Shown here: one piece after another, positions 43,532 to 53,534 of the stretch
How positions within the stretch are numbered: the first letter of the stretch is position 1
How the letters are laid out: every line of letters starts with the position of its first letter
Translations under genes and position numbers: made by a program
Notes under the pieces: generated by a model
Seen by the model: only the letters and a program-made list of their open reading frames with translations
Databases searched by the model: none
Told to the model about the DNA's origin: nothing
Source: Pseudomonas poae
GTDB lineage: Bacteria > Pseudomonadota > Gammaproteobacteria > Pseudomonadales > Pseudomonadaceae
Length of the DNA stretch: 64,000 nt
NCBI GenBank assembly: GCA_028869255.1
Contig: CP110972.1
Location: forward strand, 563,001-627,000
Direction of reading: 5' to 3'

Positions 43532-43614
43532 ATTGTCGACAATGTGTATTTATTCTTTGACTAAATGAGGCTGATTGGCTAGTTTTTGCCGAATTGCTTT
43601 TAAAGGTGTCGACA
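43532..43614. promoter_or_regulatory. Two TGTCGACA palindromes, candidate operators of the prp GntR regulator
   Basis: ATTGTCGACAAT is a perfect 12-bp palindrome at 43532-43543. TGTCGACA recurs at 43607-43614, ending 2 nt before the regulator's ATG. Spacing between the centres is 73 bp. FadR-type GntR proteins bind such palindromes, so autorepression and control of prpBCD are likely. Confidence 0.6.
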
Positions 43615-43616
43615 AT

Positions 43617-44330
43617 ATGCTGGATCAGCTGGAAACCCCAGTGGTGGCGCAAGACGATTCCCAGACCATGTCCGAGAACGTCTTCCGGCGCATCCAGGCG
43701 GCCATCGTCAAGGGCGAAATCGCCCCCGGCAGCAAAATTTCCGAGCCGGAACTGGCGCGCACCTATGGCATCAGCCGCGGCCCGCTGCGCGAGGCGATCC
43801 ACCGCCTGGAAGGCCAGCGCCTGCTGGTGCGCGTGCCCCACGTCGGCGCGCGGGTGGTGAGTTTGAGCCACGCCGAGCTGATCGAGCTCTATGAAATCCG
43901 TGAGTCCCTGGAGGGCATGGCCTGCCGTCTGGCCGCCGAGCGCATGACCGACGCGGAGATCGAGGAACTGCGCCAGGTGTTGCACACCCATGAGCGCGAC
44001 GAAGCCTTCCAGGCCGGCCTCGGCTACTACCAGCAGGAAGGCGACTTCGATTTTCATTACCGGATAATTCAAGGCGCCGGTAATCGCACCCTGACCCAGA
44101 TGCTCTGCGGCGAGCTGTACCAGTTGGTGCGCATGTACCGCATCCAGTTTTCCGCGACCCCCAATCGTCCACGCCAGGCCTTTGCCGAGCATCACCGCAT
44201 TCTTGACGCGATTGCCGATCGCGACGGTGAACTGGCCGAGCTGTTGATGCGCCGTCATATCGGCGCGTCCAAACGCAATATTGCCCGTCACTTTCCGGAC
44301 GGCGCTCCCCAAGCACGAGGTGAGTCATGA
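43617..44330 (+). CDS. GntR-family (FadR-type) regulator of the methylcitrate operon
   Basis: A 237-residue regulator with an N-terminal winged helix (about 20-80, [20 protein letters not shown], then [17 protein letters not shown]) and a helical FCD ligand-binding domain (about 90-220). It leads directly into prpB with a 4-nt overlap, the typical Pseudomonas order. It is expected to respond to a methylcitrate-cycle intermediate. ATG 43617 is used. An upstream in-frame start at 43575 would place the operator palindrome inside the gene. Confidence 0.9.
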   Translation: MLDQLETPVVAQDDSQTMSENVFRRIQAAIVKGEIAPGSKISEPELARTYGISRGPLREAIHRLEGQRLLVRVPHVGARVVSLSHAELIELYEIRESLEGMACRLAAERMTDAEIEELRQVLHTHERDEAFQAGLGYYQQEGDFDFHYRIIQGAGNRTLTQMLCGELYQLVRMYRIQFSATPNRPRQAFAEHHRILDAIADRDGELAELLMRRHIGASKRNIARHFPDGAPQARGES

Positions 44331-45220
44331 GTTCCAACAATAAAAGTACTCCAGGCCAGCGTTTCCGTGACGCGGTCGCCAGCGAACACCCCTTGCAGGT
44401 GGTCGGCGCGATTAACGCCAACCACGCCTTGCTGGCCAAGCGCGCCGGGTTCAAGGCGATTTATCTGTCAGGCGGCGGCGTGGCGGCAGGCTCCCTCGGT
44501 GTGCCGGATTTGGGCATCACCGGCCTGGATGACGTGCTGACCGACGTGCGCCGCATCACCGACGTGTGCGACCTGCCGCTGCTGGTGGACGTGGACACCG
44601 GTTTCGGCTCCTCGGCGTTCAACGTGGCGCGTACCGTCAAGTCGATGATCAAGTTCGGCGCCGCTGCCATCCATATTGAAGACCAGGTGGGCGCCAAGCG
44701 CTGCGGCCATCGCCCTAACAAAGAAATCGTGTCCCAACAGGAAATGGTCGATCGCATCAAGGCCGCCGTGGATGCGCGCACCGATGACAGCTTCGTGATC
44801 ATGGCGCGCACCGACGCCCTGGCGGTCGAAGGGCTGGAGTCCGCCCTGGAGCGAGCCGCCGCCTGCATCGAGGCCGGCGCCGACATGGTGTTCCCGGAAG
44901 CCATTACCGAGCTGGACATGTACAAACTGTTCGCCTCCCGTGTGAAAGCGCCGATCCTGGCCAATATCACCGAGTTCGGCGCCACGCCGCTGTACACCAC
45001 CGAACAGTTGAAATCTGCCGATGTTTCCATCGTGCTGTACCCGCTTTCGGCCTTCCGCGCCATGAACAAGGCCGCCGAAAACGTCTACACCGCGATCCGT
45101 CGCGACGGCACCCAGCAGAACGTGATCGACACCATGCAAACCCGCATGGAGCTTTACGATCGCATCGACTACCACACCTTCGAGCAAAAGCTCGACGCGC
45201 TGTTCGCCGCGAAGAAGTAA
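44327..45220 (+). CDS. prpB: 2-methylisocitrate lyase
   Basis: A 297-residue enzyme that splits 2-methylisocitrate into pyruvate and succinate, the last step of propionyl-CoA oxidation. The PEP mutase/isocitrate lyase fold is visible. KRCGHRPNK (about 124-132) holds the catalytic Cys, and DVDTGFGSS and HIEDQVGAK bind Mg2+. It overlaps the GntR regulator by ATGA and is followed by prpC after 42 nt. Confidence 0.96.
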   Translation: MSSNNKSTPGQRFRDAVASEHPLQVVGAINANHALLAKRAGFKAIYLSGGGVAAGSLGVPDLGITGLDDVLTDVRRITDVCDLPLLVDVDTGFGSSAFNVARTVKSMIKFGAAAIHIEDQVGAKRCGHRPNKEIVSQQEMVDRIKAAVDARTDDSFVIMARTDALAVEGLESALERAAACIEAGADMVFPEAITELDMYKLFASRVKAPILANITEFGATPLYTTEQLKSADVSIVLYPLSAFRAMNKAAENVYTAIRRDGTQQNVIDTMQTRMELYDRIDYHTFEQKLDALFAAKK

Positions 45221-45262
45221 CGAACAGGCCTCCCTGAATAACTACAAAATTGGAGAACGAAC

Positions 45263-46390
45263 ATGGCTGAAGCAAAAGTATTGAGTGGCGCCGGCCTGCG
45301 TGGCCAGGTGGCCGGGCAGACCGCACTGTCCACCGTGGGCCAGGCCGGTGCCGGCTTGACCTATCGGGGCTACGACGTGCGCGAACTGGCGGCCGATGCG
45401 CAGTTTGAGGAAGTCGCCTACCTGCTGCTGTACGGCGAACTGCCGACCACCACCGAACTGGCTGCCTACAGCGCCAAGCTGAGCAAACTGCGCGACCTGC
45501 CGCAGGCGCTGAAAGAAGTACTGGAACGCATCCCCGCCGACGCCCACCCGATGGACGTGATGCGCACCGGTTGCTCGTTCCTCGGCAATATCGAGCCGGA
45601 ACAAGACTTCAGCGTGCAGCGCGATGTCACCGACCGTCTGCTCGCCGCTTTCCCGGCGATCATGTGCTACTGGTACCGCTTCAGCCACGACGGCAAGCGT
45701 ATCGACTGCGTGACTGACGAGCCGAGCATCGGCGGCCACTTCCTGCACCTGCTGCATGGCAAGAAGCCGAGCGCGCTGCATGAAAAAGTCATGAACGTGT
45801 CGCTGATTCTGTACGCCGAGCACGAATTCAACGCGTCGACCTTCACCGCCCGCGTGTGTGCATCGACCTTGTCCGACCTCTATTCCTGCGTCACCGCCGC
45901 CATTGGCTCGCTACGCGGCCCGCTGCATGGCGGCGCCAACGAAGCGGCGATGGAGATGATCGAGCGTTTCGGGTCCGCCGAAGAAGCTGTCGAAGGCACA
46001 CTTGGCATGCTGGCGCGCAAAGACAAGATCATGGGCTTCGGCCACGCGATCTACAAAGACAGCGACCCGCGCAATCAGGTGATCAAGGGCTGGTCGAAAA
46101 AACTCGCCGACGAAGTGGGCGACAAGGTGCTGTTCCCGGTCTCGGAAGCCATCGACAAGACCATGTGGGAACAGAAGAAGCTGTTCCCCAACGCCGATTT
46201 TTACCATGCCTCGGCGTACCACTTCATGGGTATCCCGACAGAGCTGTTCACCCCGATCTTCGTGTGCTCGCGCCTGACTGGCTGGGCCGCGCATGTGTTC
46301 GAGCAGCGCGCAAACAACCGCATTATCCGTCCAAGCGCCGAGTACATCGGCGTTGAGCAGCGCAAGTTCGTGCCAATCGAACGTCGCTGA
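45263..46390 (+). CDS. prpC: 2-methylcitrate synthase
   Basis: A 375-residue citrate-synthase-family enzyme that condenses propionyl-CoA with oxaloacetate. The signature GLTYRGYDVRELA opens the fold. GPLHGGANEAAMEM holds one catalytic His, and GFGHAIYKDSDPRN the second, with an aspartate in NADFYHASAY. Length fits PrpC and not the longer GltA. A REPIN separates it from acnD. Confidence 0.96.
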   Translation: MAEAKVLSGAGLRGQVAGQTALSTVGQAGAGLTYRGYDVRELAADAQFEEVAYLLLYGELPTTTELAAYSAKLSKLRDLPQALKEVLERIPADAHPMDVMRTGCSFLGNIEPEQDFSVQRDVTDRLLAAFPAIMCYWYRFSHDGKRIDCVTDEPSIGGHFLHLLHGKKPSALHEKVMNVSLILYAEHEFNASTFTARVCASTLSDLYSCVTAAIGSLRGPLHGGANEAAMEMIERFGSAEEAVEGTLGMLARKDKIMGFGHAIYKDSDPRNQVIKGWSKKLADEVGDKVLFPVSEAIDKTMWEQKKLFPNADFYHASAYHFMGIPTELFTPIFVCSRLTGWAAHVFEQRANNRIIRPSAEYIGVEQRKFVPIERR

Positions 46391-46428
46391 ATGAGGAGAC
46401 CGATGATCCGGGTCTGGTAATCGAATCA

Positions 46429-46521
46429 AATGTGGGAGCGGGCTTGCTCGCGAATGCGGTGTGTCAATCAACACATCTGTTACTGATACACCGCATTCGC
46501 GAGCAAGCCCGCTCCCACATT
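46429..46521. repeat. REPIN inside the prp operon (prpC-acnD)
   Basis: AATGTGGGAGCGGGCTTGCT and its complement, extended by CGCGAATGCGGTGT, surround a loop of about 25 nt. It lies between co-directional operon genes, so it would appear as a stable hairpin in the polycistronic mRNA. Confidence 0.9.
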
Positions 46522-46571
46522 GGCCCGTCGCAGTCTTCTCCTTTTGTAACTACCGTGACCGAGTCCTGACG

Positions 46572-49166
46572 ATGAACACTGAATTTCGCAAACCGCTGCC
46601 CGGCAGCCGCCTGGATTACTACGACGCCCGTGCGGCTGTCGACGCAATCTCCCCCGGTGCCTACGCCACCTTGCCCTACACCTCCCGCGTGCTCGCGGAA
46701 AACCTGGTACGCCGTTGCGACCCGGCTACCCTCAACGCCTCCCTGAGCCAACTGATCGAACGCAAGCGCGACCTCGACTTCCCCTGGTTCCCTGCACGGG
46801 TGGTGTGCCACGACATCCTCGGTCAAACCGCCCTGGTCGACCTCGCTGGCCTGCGCGATGCCATCGCCCTGCAAGGCGGCGACCCGGCACAGGTCAACCC
46901 GGTGGTGCCGACCCAACTGATCGTCGACCACTCCCTGGCTGTCGAAGCCGGTGGTTCCGACCCGGACGCGTTCGAGAAAAACCGCGCCATCGAAGACCGT
47001 CGCAACGAAGACCGTTTCCACTTTATCGAGTGGACCAAAAAAGCCTTTAAAAACGTCGACGTGATCCCGCCGGGCAACGGCATCATGCACCAGATCAACC
47101 TGGAGAAAATGTCCCCGGTGATCCAGGTGCGCGATGGGGTGGCGTTCCCGGATACCTGCGTCGGCACCGACAGCCACACCCCGCATGTGGATGCCCTGGG
47201 CGTGATCGCCATCGGCGTCGGCGGCCTAGAAGCCGAGAGCGTGATGCTCGGCCGCGCCTCGTGGATGCGCCTGCCGGAAATCATCGGCGTCGAGTTGACC
47301 GGCACGCTGCTGCCCGGCATCACCGCCACCGACATGGTGCTGGCGCTGACCGAGTTCCTGCGTAAACAGAAAGTGGTCGGTGCATGGCTGGAGTTCTTCG
47401 GCGAAGGCGCCTCCAGGCTGACCCTGGGCGACCGTGCGACCATCTCCAACATGGCCCCGGAATACGGCGCCACGGCGGCAATGTTCTATATCGATCAGCA
47501 GACCATCGCCTACCTGAAACTCACTGGCCGTGAAGACGAACAAGTCACCCTGGTGGAGCAGTACGCCCGCCATACCGGCTTGTGGGGCGATGACCTCAAG
47601 GGCGCGCAATATGAGCGTGGCCTGACGTTCGACCTGTCCAGCGTCGTGCGCAACATGGCCGGCCCGAGCAACCCGCACGCCCGCGTTGCCACCCGCGATC
47701 TGGCTGCCAAAGGCATCAGCGGCCAGTGGGAGGATGTGCCGGGGCAAATGCCCGACGGCGCGGTGATCATCGCCGCCATCACCAGTTGCACCAACACCAG
47801 CAACCCGCGCAACGTGATCGCTGCCGGCCTGCTGGCGCGCAATGCCAACCAGCTCGGGCTCACCCGCAAGCCGTGGGTCAAATCCTCGTTGGCACCGGGT
47901 TCGAAAACCGTGGCCATGTACCTGGAAGAAGCGGGCCTGGGCCATGAGCTGGAAAAACTCGGCTTCGGCGTGGTGGCCTTCGCCTGCACCACCTGCAACG
48001 GCATGTCCGGCGCGCTCGACCCGGTGATCCAGCAGGAAATCATCGACCGCGACCTGTATGCCACCGCCGTGTTGTCGGGCAACCGCAACTTCGACGGGCG
48101 CATTCACCCGTACGCCAAGCAAGCGTTCCTGGCCTCGCCGCCGCTGGTGGTGGCGTACGCGATTGCCGGCACCATCCGTTTCGACATCGAAAAGGACGTG
48201 CTGGGCCTGGACGCAAGCGGCAAGGAAATCCGCCTGCAGGACATCTGGCCGAGCGACGAAGAAATCGACGCAGTGGTCAAGGCTTCGGTCAAACCGGAGC
48301 AGTTCCGTGCGGTGTATATCCCGATGTTCGCGATCCACGAAGACACCGGCCCCAAAGTCGCGCCGCTGTACGACTGGCGCCCGCAAAGCACCTATATCCG
48401 CCGCCCGCCGTACTGGGAAGGCGCGCTGGCCGGTGCACGGCCGCTCAAGGGCATGCGCCCGCTGGCGGTGCTGCCGGACAACATCACTACTGACCACCTG
48501 TCGCCGTCCAACGCGATCATGCTCGACAGCGCCGCCGGTGAATACCTGGCGAAGATGGGCTTGCCGGAGGTCGACTTCAACTCTTACGCAACGCATCGCG
48601 GCGACCATTTGACCGCGCAACGCGCCACTTTTGCCAACCCGAAACTGTTCAACGAAATGGTGCTGGAAAACGGCAAGGTCAAGCAGGGCTCCCTGGCGCG
48701 TATCGAGCCGGAAGGCCAGGTCACGCGGATGTGGGAAGCCATCGAAACCTACATGGAGCGCAAGCAGCCGCTGATCATCATCGCCGGTGCCGACTACGGC
48801 CAGGGCTCGTCCCGCGACTGGGCCGCCAAGGGCGTGCGCCTGGCCGGGGTGGAAGCGATTGCCGCCGAAGGTTTCGAGCGCATCCACCGCACCAACCTGG
48901 TGGGCATGGGCGTGCTGCCGCTGGAGTTCCTGCCGGGCACCGACCGCCACACCTTGCAGATCGACGGCAGCGAAACCTATGACGTGGTCGGCGAACGCAC
49001 CCCGCGTGCGCAGCTGACCTTGGTAATTAACCGCAAGAATGGCGAACGTGTCGAAGTGCCGGTGACGTGCCGCCTGGACACCGCCGAAGAAGTGTCGATC
49101 TACGAGGCGGGCGGCGTGTTGCAACGTTTTGCCCAGGACTTCCTGGAATCGGCGGCGACCGCCTGA
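46572..49166 (+). CDS. acnD: Fe/S-dependent 2-methylcitrate dehydratase
   Basis: An 864-residue aconitase-family enzyme that dehydrates 2-methylcitrate and works with PrpF. The cluster ligands appear in TSCTNTSNPRN and the later CTTCNGMSG pair. DSHTPHVDALGV and GSSRDWAAKG are the aconitase signature regions. ATG 46572 gives the standard N-terminus MNTEFRKPLPGSRLDYYDAR. The longer open frame starts within REP sequence. Confidence 0.96.
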   Translation: MNTEFRKPLPGSRLDYYDARAAVDAISPGAYATLPYTSRVLAENLVRRCDPATLNASLSQLIERKRDLDFPWFPARVVCHDILGQTALVDLAGLRDAIALQGGDPAQVNPVVPTQLIVDHSLAVEAGGSDPDAFEKNRAIEDRRNEDRFHFIEWTKKAFKNVDVIPPGNGIMHQINLEKMSPVIQVRDGVAFPDTCVGTDSHTPHVDALGVIAIGVGGLEAESVMLGRASWMRLPEIIGVELTGTLLPGITATDMVLALTEFLRKQKVVGAWLEFFGEGASRLTLGDRATISNMAPEYGATAAMFYIDQQTIAYLKLTGREDEQVTLVEQYARHTGLWGDDLKGAQYERGLTFDLSSVVRNMAGPSNPHARVATRDLAAKGISGQWEDVPGQMPDGAVIIAAITSCTNTSNPRNVIAAGLLARNANQLGLTRKPWVKSSLAPGSKTVAMYLEEAGLGHELEKLGFGVVAFACTTCNGMSGALDPVIQQEIIDRDLYATAVLSGNRNFDGRIHPYAKQAFLASPPLVVAYAIAGTIRFDIEKDVLGLDASGKEIRLQDIWPSDEEIDAVVKASVKPEQFRAVYIPMFAIHEDTGPKVAPLYDWRPQSTYIRRPPYWEGALAGARPLKGMRPLAVLPDNITTDHLSPSNAIMLDSAAGEYLAKMGLPEVDFNSYATHRGDHLTAQRATFANPKLFNEMVLENGKVKQGSLARIEPEGQVTRMWEAIETYMERKQPLIIIAGADYGQGSSRDWAAKGVRLAGVEAIAAEGFERIHRTNLVGMGVLPLEFLPGTDRHTLQIDGSETYDVVGERTPRAQLTLVINRKNGERVEVPVTCRLDTAEEVSIYEAGGVLQRFAQDFLESAATA

Positions 49167-49177
49167 AGAGGATAACC

Positions 49178-50368
49178 ATGGCACACGCAGCGCAAATCAA
49201 GATCCCCGCCACCTATATGCGTGGCGGCACCAGCAAGGGTGTATTTTTCAGCCTCCAGGACCTGCCCGCAGCGGCGCAGGTGCCGGGTGCGGCCCGCGAT
49301 GCCCTGCTGTTGCGGGTGATCGGCAGCCCAGACCCCTATGACAAACAGATCGACGGCATGGGCGGCGCCACGTCGAGCACCAGCAAAACCGTGATCCTCG
49401 CCAAAAGCACCCGCGCCGATCACGACGTGGACTACCTGTTCGGCCAGGTCTCCATCGACAAGCCTTTTGTCGACTGGAGCGGCAACTGCGGCAACCTGTT
49501 GGCGGCGGTGGGTTCGTTCGCCATCAGCGCCGGCCTGATTGACCCGGCCCGCGTGCCGCACAACGGTGTGGCCGTGGTGCGGGTGTGGCAGGCCAATATC
49601 GGCAAGACCATCATCGCCCACGTGCCGATCACCGACGGCGCGGTGCAGGAAACCGGTGACTTCGAGCTCGACGGCGTGACCTTCCCGGCCGCCGAAGTGC
49701 AGTTGGAGTTCATCGATCCGGCGGCGGAAGAAGAGGGCGGTGGCGGCTCGATGTTCCCCACCGGCAACCTGATCGACGACCTGCAAGTGCCCGGTGTGGG
49801 CACGTTCAGAGCGACGCTGATCAACGCCGGCATCCCGACGATTTTTATCAACGCTGAAGACCTCGGCTACACCGGCACCGAACTGCAAGGCGCGATCAAC
49901 AGCGACCCCAAGGCACTGGCGATGTTTGAGACCGTACGGGCTTACGGCGCATTGCGCATGGGCCTGATCAAACACCTGGACGAAGCGGCCCAGCGTCAGC
50001 ACACGCCGAAACTCGCATTTGTGGCCAAACCTGCGGATTACGTAGCCTCCAGTGGCAAGGCGATCAAGGCTGCGGATGTGGATCTGCTGGTGCGCGCACT
50101 GTCCATGGGCAAGTTGCACCACGCGATGATGGGCACGGCGGCGGTAGCGATCGGCACGGCGGCGGCGATTTCCGGCACCTTGGTCAACCTCGCAGCCGGT
50201 GGCGTGGAGCGCAATGCGGTGCGCTTCGGGCACCCGTCCGGCACCTTGCGCGTCGGCGCGGAGGCGACCCAGGTAAACGGTGAATGGGTGGTGAAAAAAG
50301 CCATCATGAGCCGCAGTGCACGTGTATTGATGGAAGGCTTCGTACGCGTCCCCGGCGACGCTTTCTAA
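49178..50368 (+). CDS. prpF: 2-methylaconitate cis-trans isomerase
   Basis: A 396-residue enzyme of the diaminopimelate-epimerase-like fold that isomerises the AcnD product for hydration by aconitase. It shows [12 protein letters not shown] and the catalytic-region [13 protein letters not shown]. It lies 11 nt after acnD with GAAGAGGA as ribosome-binding site. Length is normal. Confidence 0.95.
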   Translation: MAHAAQIKIPATYMRGGTSKGVFFSLQDLPAAAQVPGAARDALLLRVIGSPDPYDKQIDGMGGATSSTSKTVILAKSTRADHDVDYLFGQVSIDKPFVDWSGNCGNLLAAVGSFAISAGLIDPARVPHNGVAVVRVWQANIGKTIIAHVPITDGAVQETGDFELDGVTFPAAEVQLEFIDPAAEEEGGGGSMFPTGNLIDDLQVPGVGTFRATLINAGIPTIFINAEDLGYTGTELQGAINSDPKALAMFETVRAYGALRMGLIKHLDEAAQRQHTPKLAFVAKPADYVASSGKAIKAADVDLLVRALSMGKLHHAMMGTAAVAIGTAAAISGTLVNLAAGGVERNAVRFGHPSGTLRVGAEATQVNGEWVVKKAIMSRSARVLMEGFVRVPGDAF

Positions 50369-50384
50369 GGTCCAACTCCGCACC

Positions 50385-50474
50385 AATGTGGGAGCGGGCT
50401 TGCTCGCGAATGCGGTGGGTCAGTGACATTTCAGTACCTGACACACCGCCTTCGCGAGCAAGCCCGCTCCCACA
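50385..50474. repeat. REPIN inside the prp operon (prpF-prpD)
   Basis: AATGTGGGAGCGGGCTTGCT and its complement, extended by CGCGAATGCGGTG on the left and CACCGCCTTCGCG on the right, flank a loop with GTCAGTGAC. This is the second REPIN of the same subtype in this operon. Confidence 0.9.
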
Positions 50475-50565
50475 GGGGATCTTTATTCCAAGGCAGACAC
50501 TCAAGATCTGCTTTCCAACAACCGTAAGCCCGAGGACTAACCCCAAACCCTTTTGGAGTACTGCC

Positions 50566-52050
50566 ATGAGCGCCAACGTCGACCAGAACAACCGCCCCGA
50601 CTACGATCAGGTCCTGCAGGACATCGCCGACTATGTCCTCACTTACCGGATCGAGTCCCAGGCCGCACTGGACACCGCCCGCAATTGCCTGATGGACACG
50701 TTGGGCTGCGGCCTGCTGGCCCTGCGCTTTCCCGAGTGCACCAAGCACCTTGGGCCCATCGTCGAGGGCACTGTCGTGCCGTTCGGTGCGCGGGTGCCGG
50801 GCACCTCGTTGCGCCTGGACCCGGTCAAAGCCGCTTGGGATATCGGCTGCATCGTGCGCTGGCTCGACTACAACGACACCTGGCTCGCGGCTGAATGGGG
50901 CCACCCCTCGGATAACCTCGGCGGCATTCTCGCGGTGGCCGATCACCTGTCGCAAAAACGCGTGGCCAACGGCGACGCACCGCTGACCGTGCGCGCCGTG
51001 CTGGAAGCGATGATCATGGCCCACGAAATCCAGGGTGTGATTGCCCTGGAAAACTCCTTCAACCGCGTCGGCCTTGACCATGTGCTGCTGGTGAAAGTTG
51101 CCTCCACCGCCGTCACCGCCAAGCTGATGGGTGCCAACCGCGAACAGCTGCTGTCGGCGCTGTCCCACGCGTTTGTCGATGGCCAGGCGTTGCGCACTTA
51201 CCGGCATGCGCCGAACGCGGGCTCGCGCAAATCCTGGGCGGCGGGGGATGCGTCGAGCCGTGGCGTACGCCTGGCGGATATCGCCCTGCGTGGCGAAATG
51301 GGCATCCCGGGGGTACTCAGCGCGCCGCAGTGGGGCTTTTACGACGTGCTGTTCAGCCACACCAACAAGGACCTGGCCCTCAAGCCTGAAGACAAACGCG
51401 CCTTCAGCCTGGCTCAGCCCTACGGCACCTATGTGATGGAAAACGTGCTGTTCAAGATCAGTTTCCCCGCCGAGTTCCACGCGCAAACTGCCTGCGAAGC
51501 AGCGGTAACGTTGCACCCGTTGGTAAAGAATCGCCTGCATGAAATCGAGCGCATCGTGATCACCACCCATGAGTCGGCGATTCGCATCATCTCCAAGGTC
51601 GGCCAATTGGCCAATGCCGCCGACCGCGATCACTGCCTGCAATACATGACCGCCGTGCCGTTGGCGTTCGGCAATCTGGTGGCCGAGCAGTACGAAGATG
51701 AGTTCCATGCCGCGCACCCGATCATCGATGAATTGCGCGACAAAATGGTCATCGTCGAAGACCCGCGCTACAGCCGCGAATACCTGGAGGCCGACAAGCG
51801 CTCCATCGCCAACGCGGTGCAGGTGTTTTTCAAGGATGGCTCCAGCACCGAGCAGGTGGCGGTGGAATACCCGATCGGCCATCGCCGGCGCCGGGGTGAT
51901 GGGATTTCGTTGCTGGAAGACAAGTTCAAAGCCAACCTGGCCACGCGTTTTACCGCGCAGCGCAGCGGGGAGATTTTTGCACTGTGCAAGGACCCGGCAC
52001 GGCTTGAGGCCACACCGGTAAATCGGTTTGTGGACCTGTTCGTGATCTAA
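50566..52050 (+). CDS. prpD: 2-methylcitrate dehydratase
   Basis: A 494-residue MmgE/PrpD-family enzyme, iron-sulfur independent, that dehydrates 2-methylcitrate. [35 protein letters not shown] and the [14 protein letters not shown]-terminal block fit PrpD. Having both AcnD/PrpF and PrpD is common in pseudomonads. ATG 50566 follows TTTGGAG. The open frame extends upstream through REP sequence and is not used. Confidence 0.95.
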   Translation: MSANVDQNNRPDYDQVLQDIADYVLTYRIESQAALDTARNCLMDTLGCGLLALRFPECTKHLGPIVEGTVVPFGARVPGTSLRLDPVKAAWDIGCIVRWLDYNDTWLAAEWGHPSDNLGGILAVADHLSQKRVANGDAPLTVRAVLEAMIMAHEIQGVIALENSFNRVGLDHVLLVKVASTAVTAKLMGANREQLLSALSHAFVDGQALRTYRHAPNAGSRKSWAAGDASSRGVRLADIALRGEMGIPGVLSAPQWGFYDVLFSHTNKDLALKPEDKRAFSLAQPYGTYVMENVLFKISFPAEFHAQTACEAAVTLHPLVKNRLHEIERIVITTHESAIRIISKVGQLANAADRDHCLQYMTAVPLAFGNLVAEQYEDEFHAAHPIIDELRDKMVIVEDPRYSREYLEADKRSIANAVQVFFKDGSSTEQVAVEYPIGHRRRRGDGISLLEDKFKANLATRFTAQRSGEIFALCKDPARLEATPVNRFVDLFVI

Positions 52051-52068
52051 AAAAACACCACCGCCCCC

Positions 52069-52171
52069 CTGTGGGAGCGGGCTTGTGTGGGAGCTGGCTT
52101 GCCTGCGATAGCATCACCTCGGTGTATCTGAAAGACCGAGTTGTCTGCATCGCAGGCAAGCCAGCTCCCAC
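52069..52171. repeat. REPIN preceded by a truncated REP of another subtype
   Basis: CTGTGGGAGCGGGCTTG (52069-52085) is a cut-off GCGGGC-type REP. It abuts a complete GCTGGC-type REPIN (52086 to about 52171, TGTGGGAGCTGGCTTGCC with inverted partner). This suggests one element inserted into or recombined with another. Confidence 0.75.
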
Positions 52172-52197
52172 TCTTGTTCTGTGTGATTCAGACGGGC

Positions 52198-53520
52198 TTA
52201 CATACTGCCTTCCACGTCCTCCAGGCTGAACGTCTCGGTGTGATCGTCATACGAAAAAATCTCCGCATAGCGCCCCCACGCCACCACGCTTTCCAGGGTT
52301 TTCTGCACAAACGCTTCGGTCATCGAGTCTTCCAGCTCCTGCTCAAAACGCACCCGTGGCGCCCGGTGCCCGCTGCGTTCAAGCAACACTTGATGAATCC
52401 GCGCAGCCAGGGGCACGTGGCGGATCAAATGTTCGGCGAACTGGGTTTTGCGTTCCTGGGTGCCGTAGTCGGCGAACAGCTTGCCGGCGTCGGTGAGGGT
52501 GATGTCGGCGCCCTTGAGTTCGGCGAAGCCCAAATGCTCAAGCATCTCGGCTACCGGGAACAGGTCGTCGACTTCCAGCAAGCGCCGTTCGGCCACAGTG
52601 GGCAAACCGGCGTGGCCGTTGTAGGGCTCGGCGGCCAGGGTTTCGATCAGGCCGGCCATCAGGTTGGTGGACACCTCCGGCAACAGGCTGCCCATTTTAA
52701 GCTCCGGCAGGCCGCGGCTGGCATCGGCGCTGCGCCGGTCGGTCATCAGCGCGTAGATGTCGTCGACCATTTGCCGAAAGGTCGGGTCCAGCCGGTTGCG
52801 CGGGTGCGCGAACGGCACCTTGATCTCGGCCACCACCCGGCCGGGGTTGGAGGACAGCACCAGGATGCGGTCGCACATCAACACCGCTTCTTCGATGTTG
52901 TGGGTCACGATCAGGATCGACTTGATCGGCAGCTGTTTGCCGCTCCACAAATCCAGCAGGTCGGTGCGCAGGGTTTCGGCGGTGAGCACATCCAGCGCGG
53001 AGAACGGTTCGTCCATCAGCAACAACGTCGGGTTGACCACCAGCCCACGCGCAAACCCCACACGCTGGCGCATACCGCCGGACAGTTCGCGGGGGTAGGC
53101 GTTTTCAAACCCGTCCAGGCCGATCAAGTCGATGGCTGCCAGGGCGCGCCGGCGGGTTTCCTTGCGCTCCACTTGCAGCGCTTGCAGGCCGGCTTCGACG
53201 TTTTCCAGCACGGTCAGCCAGGGGAACAGCGCGAAGGTCTGAAATACCATGGCCACCCCTTCAGCCGGGCCGTTCAAGGGCGCGTCGTTGTAGCGTACTT
53301 CGCCCGAGGAGGGTTGGATCAGCCCGGCAATAATGCGCAGCAACGTGGACTTGCCCGAGCCGGAGCGGCCGAGCATGCCGACGATTTCGCCTTCGCGCAG
53401 GTTAAGGTCCACGCCGCTGAGGACTTGCAGCTCGTCTTTACCTTTGCCGAACACCCGGCTCACGTTTTTCAACGAGTAAATTTGCGGGGTGTCGGCGGCG
53501 TGCTCGGTATAGGTAGTCAT
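52198..53520 (-). CDS. ABC transporter ATP-binding protein with C-terminal AAA-associated domain
   Basis: A 440-residue nitrate/sulfonate-type ATPase. Walker A is GRSGSGKST, the signature ELSGGMRQRVGFARG, Walker B TLLLMDEPFSALD and the switch His THNIEEAV. A further C-terminal domain of about 150 residues (about 290-440) matches the AAA-associated family. The chosen ATG gives MTTYTEHAADTP. An earlier ATG at 53535 overlaps the permease stop and is possible. No substrate-binding protein is encoded nearby. The substrate is unknown. Confidence 0.9.
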   Translation of the reverse strand: MTTYTEHAADTPQIYSLKNVSRVFGKGKDELQVLSGVDLNLREGEIVGMLGRSGSGKSTLLRIIAGLIQPSSGEVRYNDAPLNGPAEGVAMVFQTFALFPWLTVLENVEAGLQALQVERKETRRRALAAIDLIGLDGFENAYPRELSGGMRQRVGFARGLVVNPTLLLMDEPFSALDVLTAETLRTDLLDLWSGKQLPIKSILIVTHNIEEAVLMCDRILVLSSNPGRVVAEIKVPFAHPRNRLDPTFRQMVDDIYALMTDRRSADASRGLPELKMGSLLPEVSTNLMAGLIETLAAEPYNGHAGLPTVAERRLLEVDDLFPVAEMLEHLGFAELKGADITLTDAGKLFADYGTQERKTQFAEHLIRHVPLAARIHQVLLERSGHRAPRVRFEQELEDSMTEAFVQKTLESVVAWGRYAEIFSYDDHTETFSLEDVEGSM

Positions 53521-53534
53521 CACAGCGAGTCCCA

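Noticed and set aside
47226..49184. 652-codon open frame antisense to acnD
   Set aside because: Shadow of a high-GC gene: no ribosome-binding site, no family pattern, while acnD is full length with all cluster ligands.
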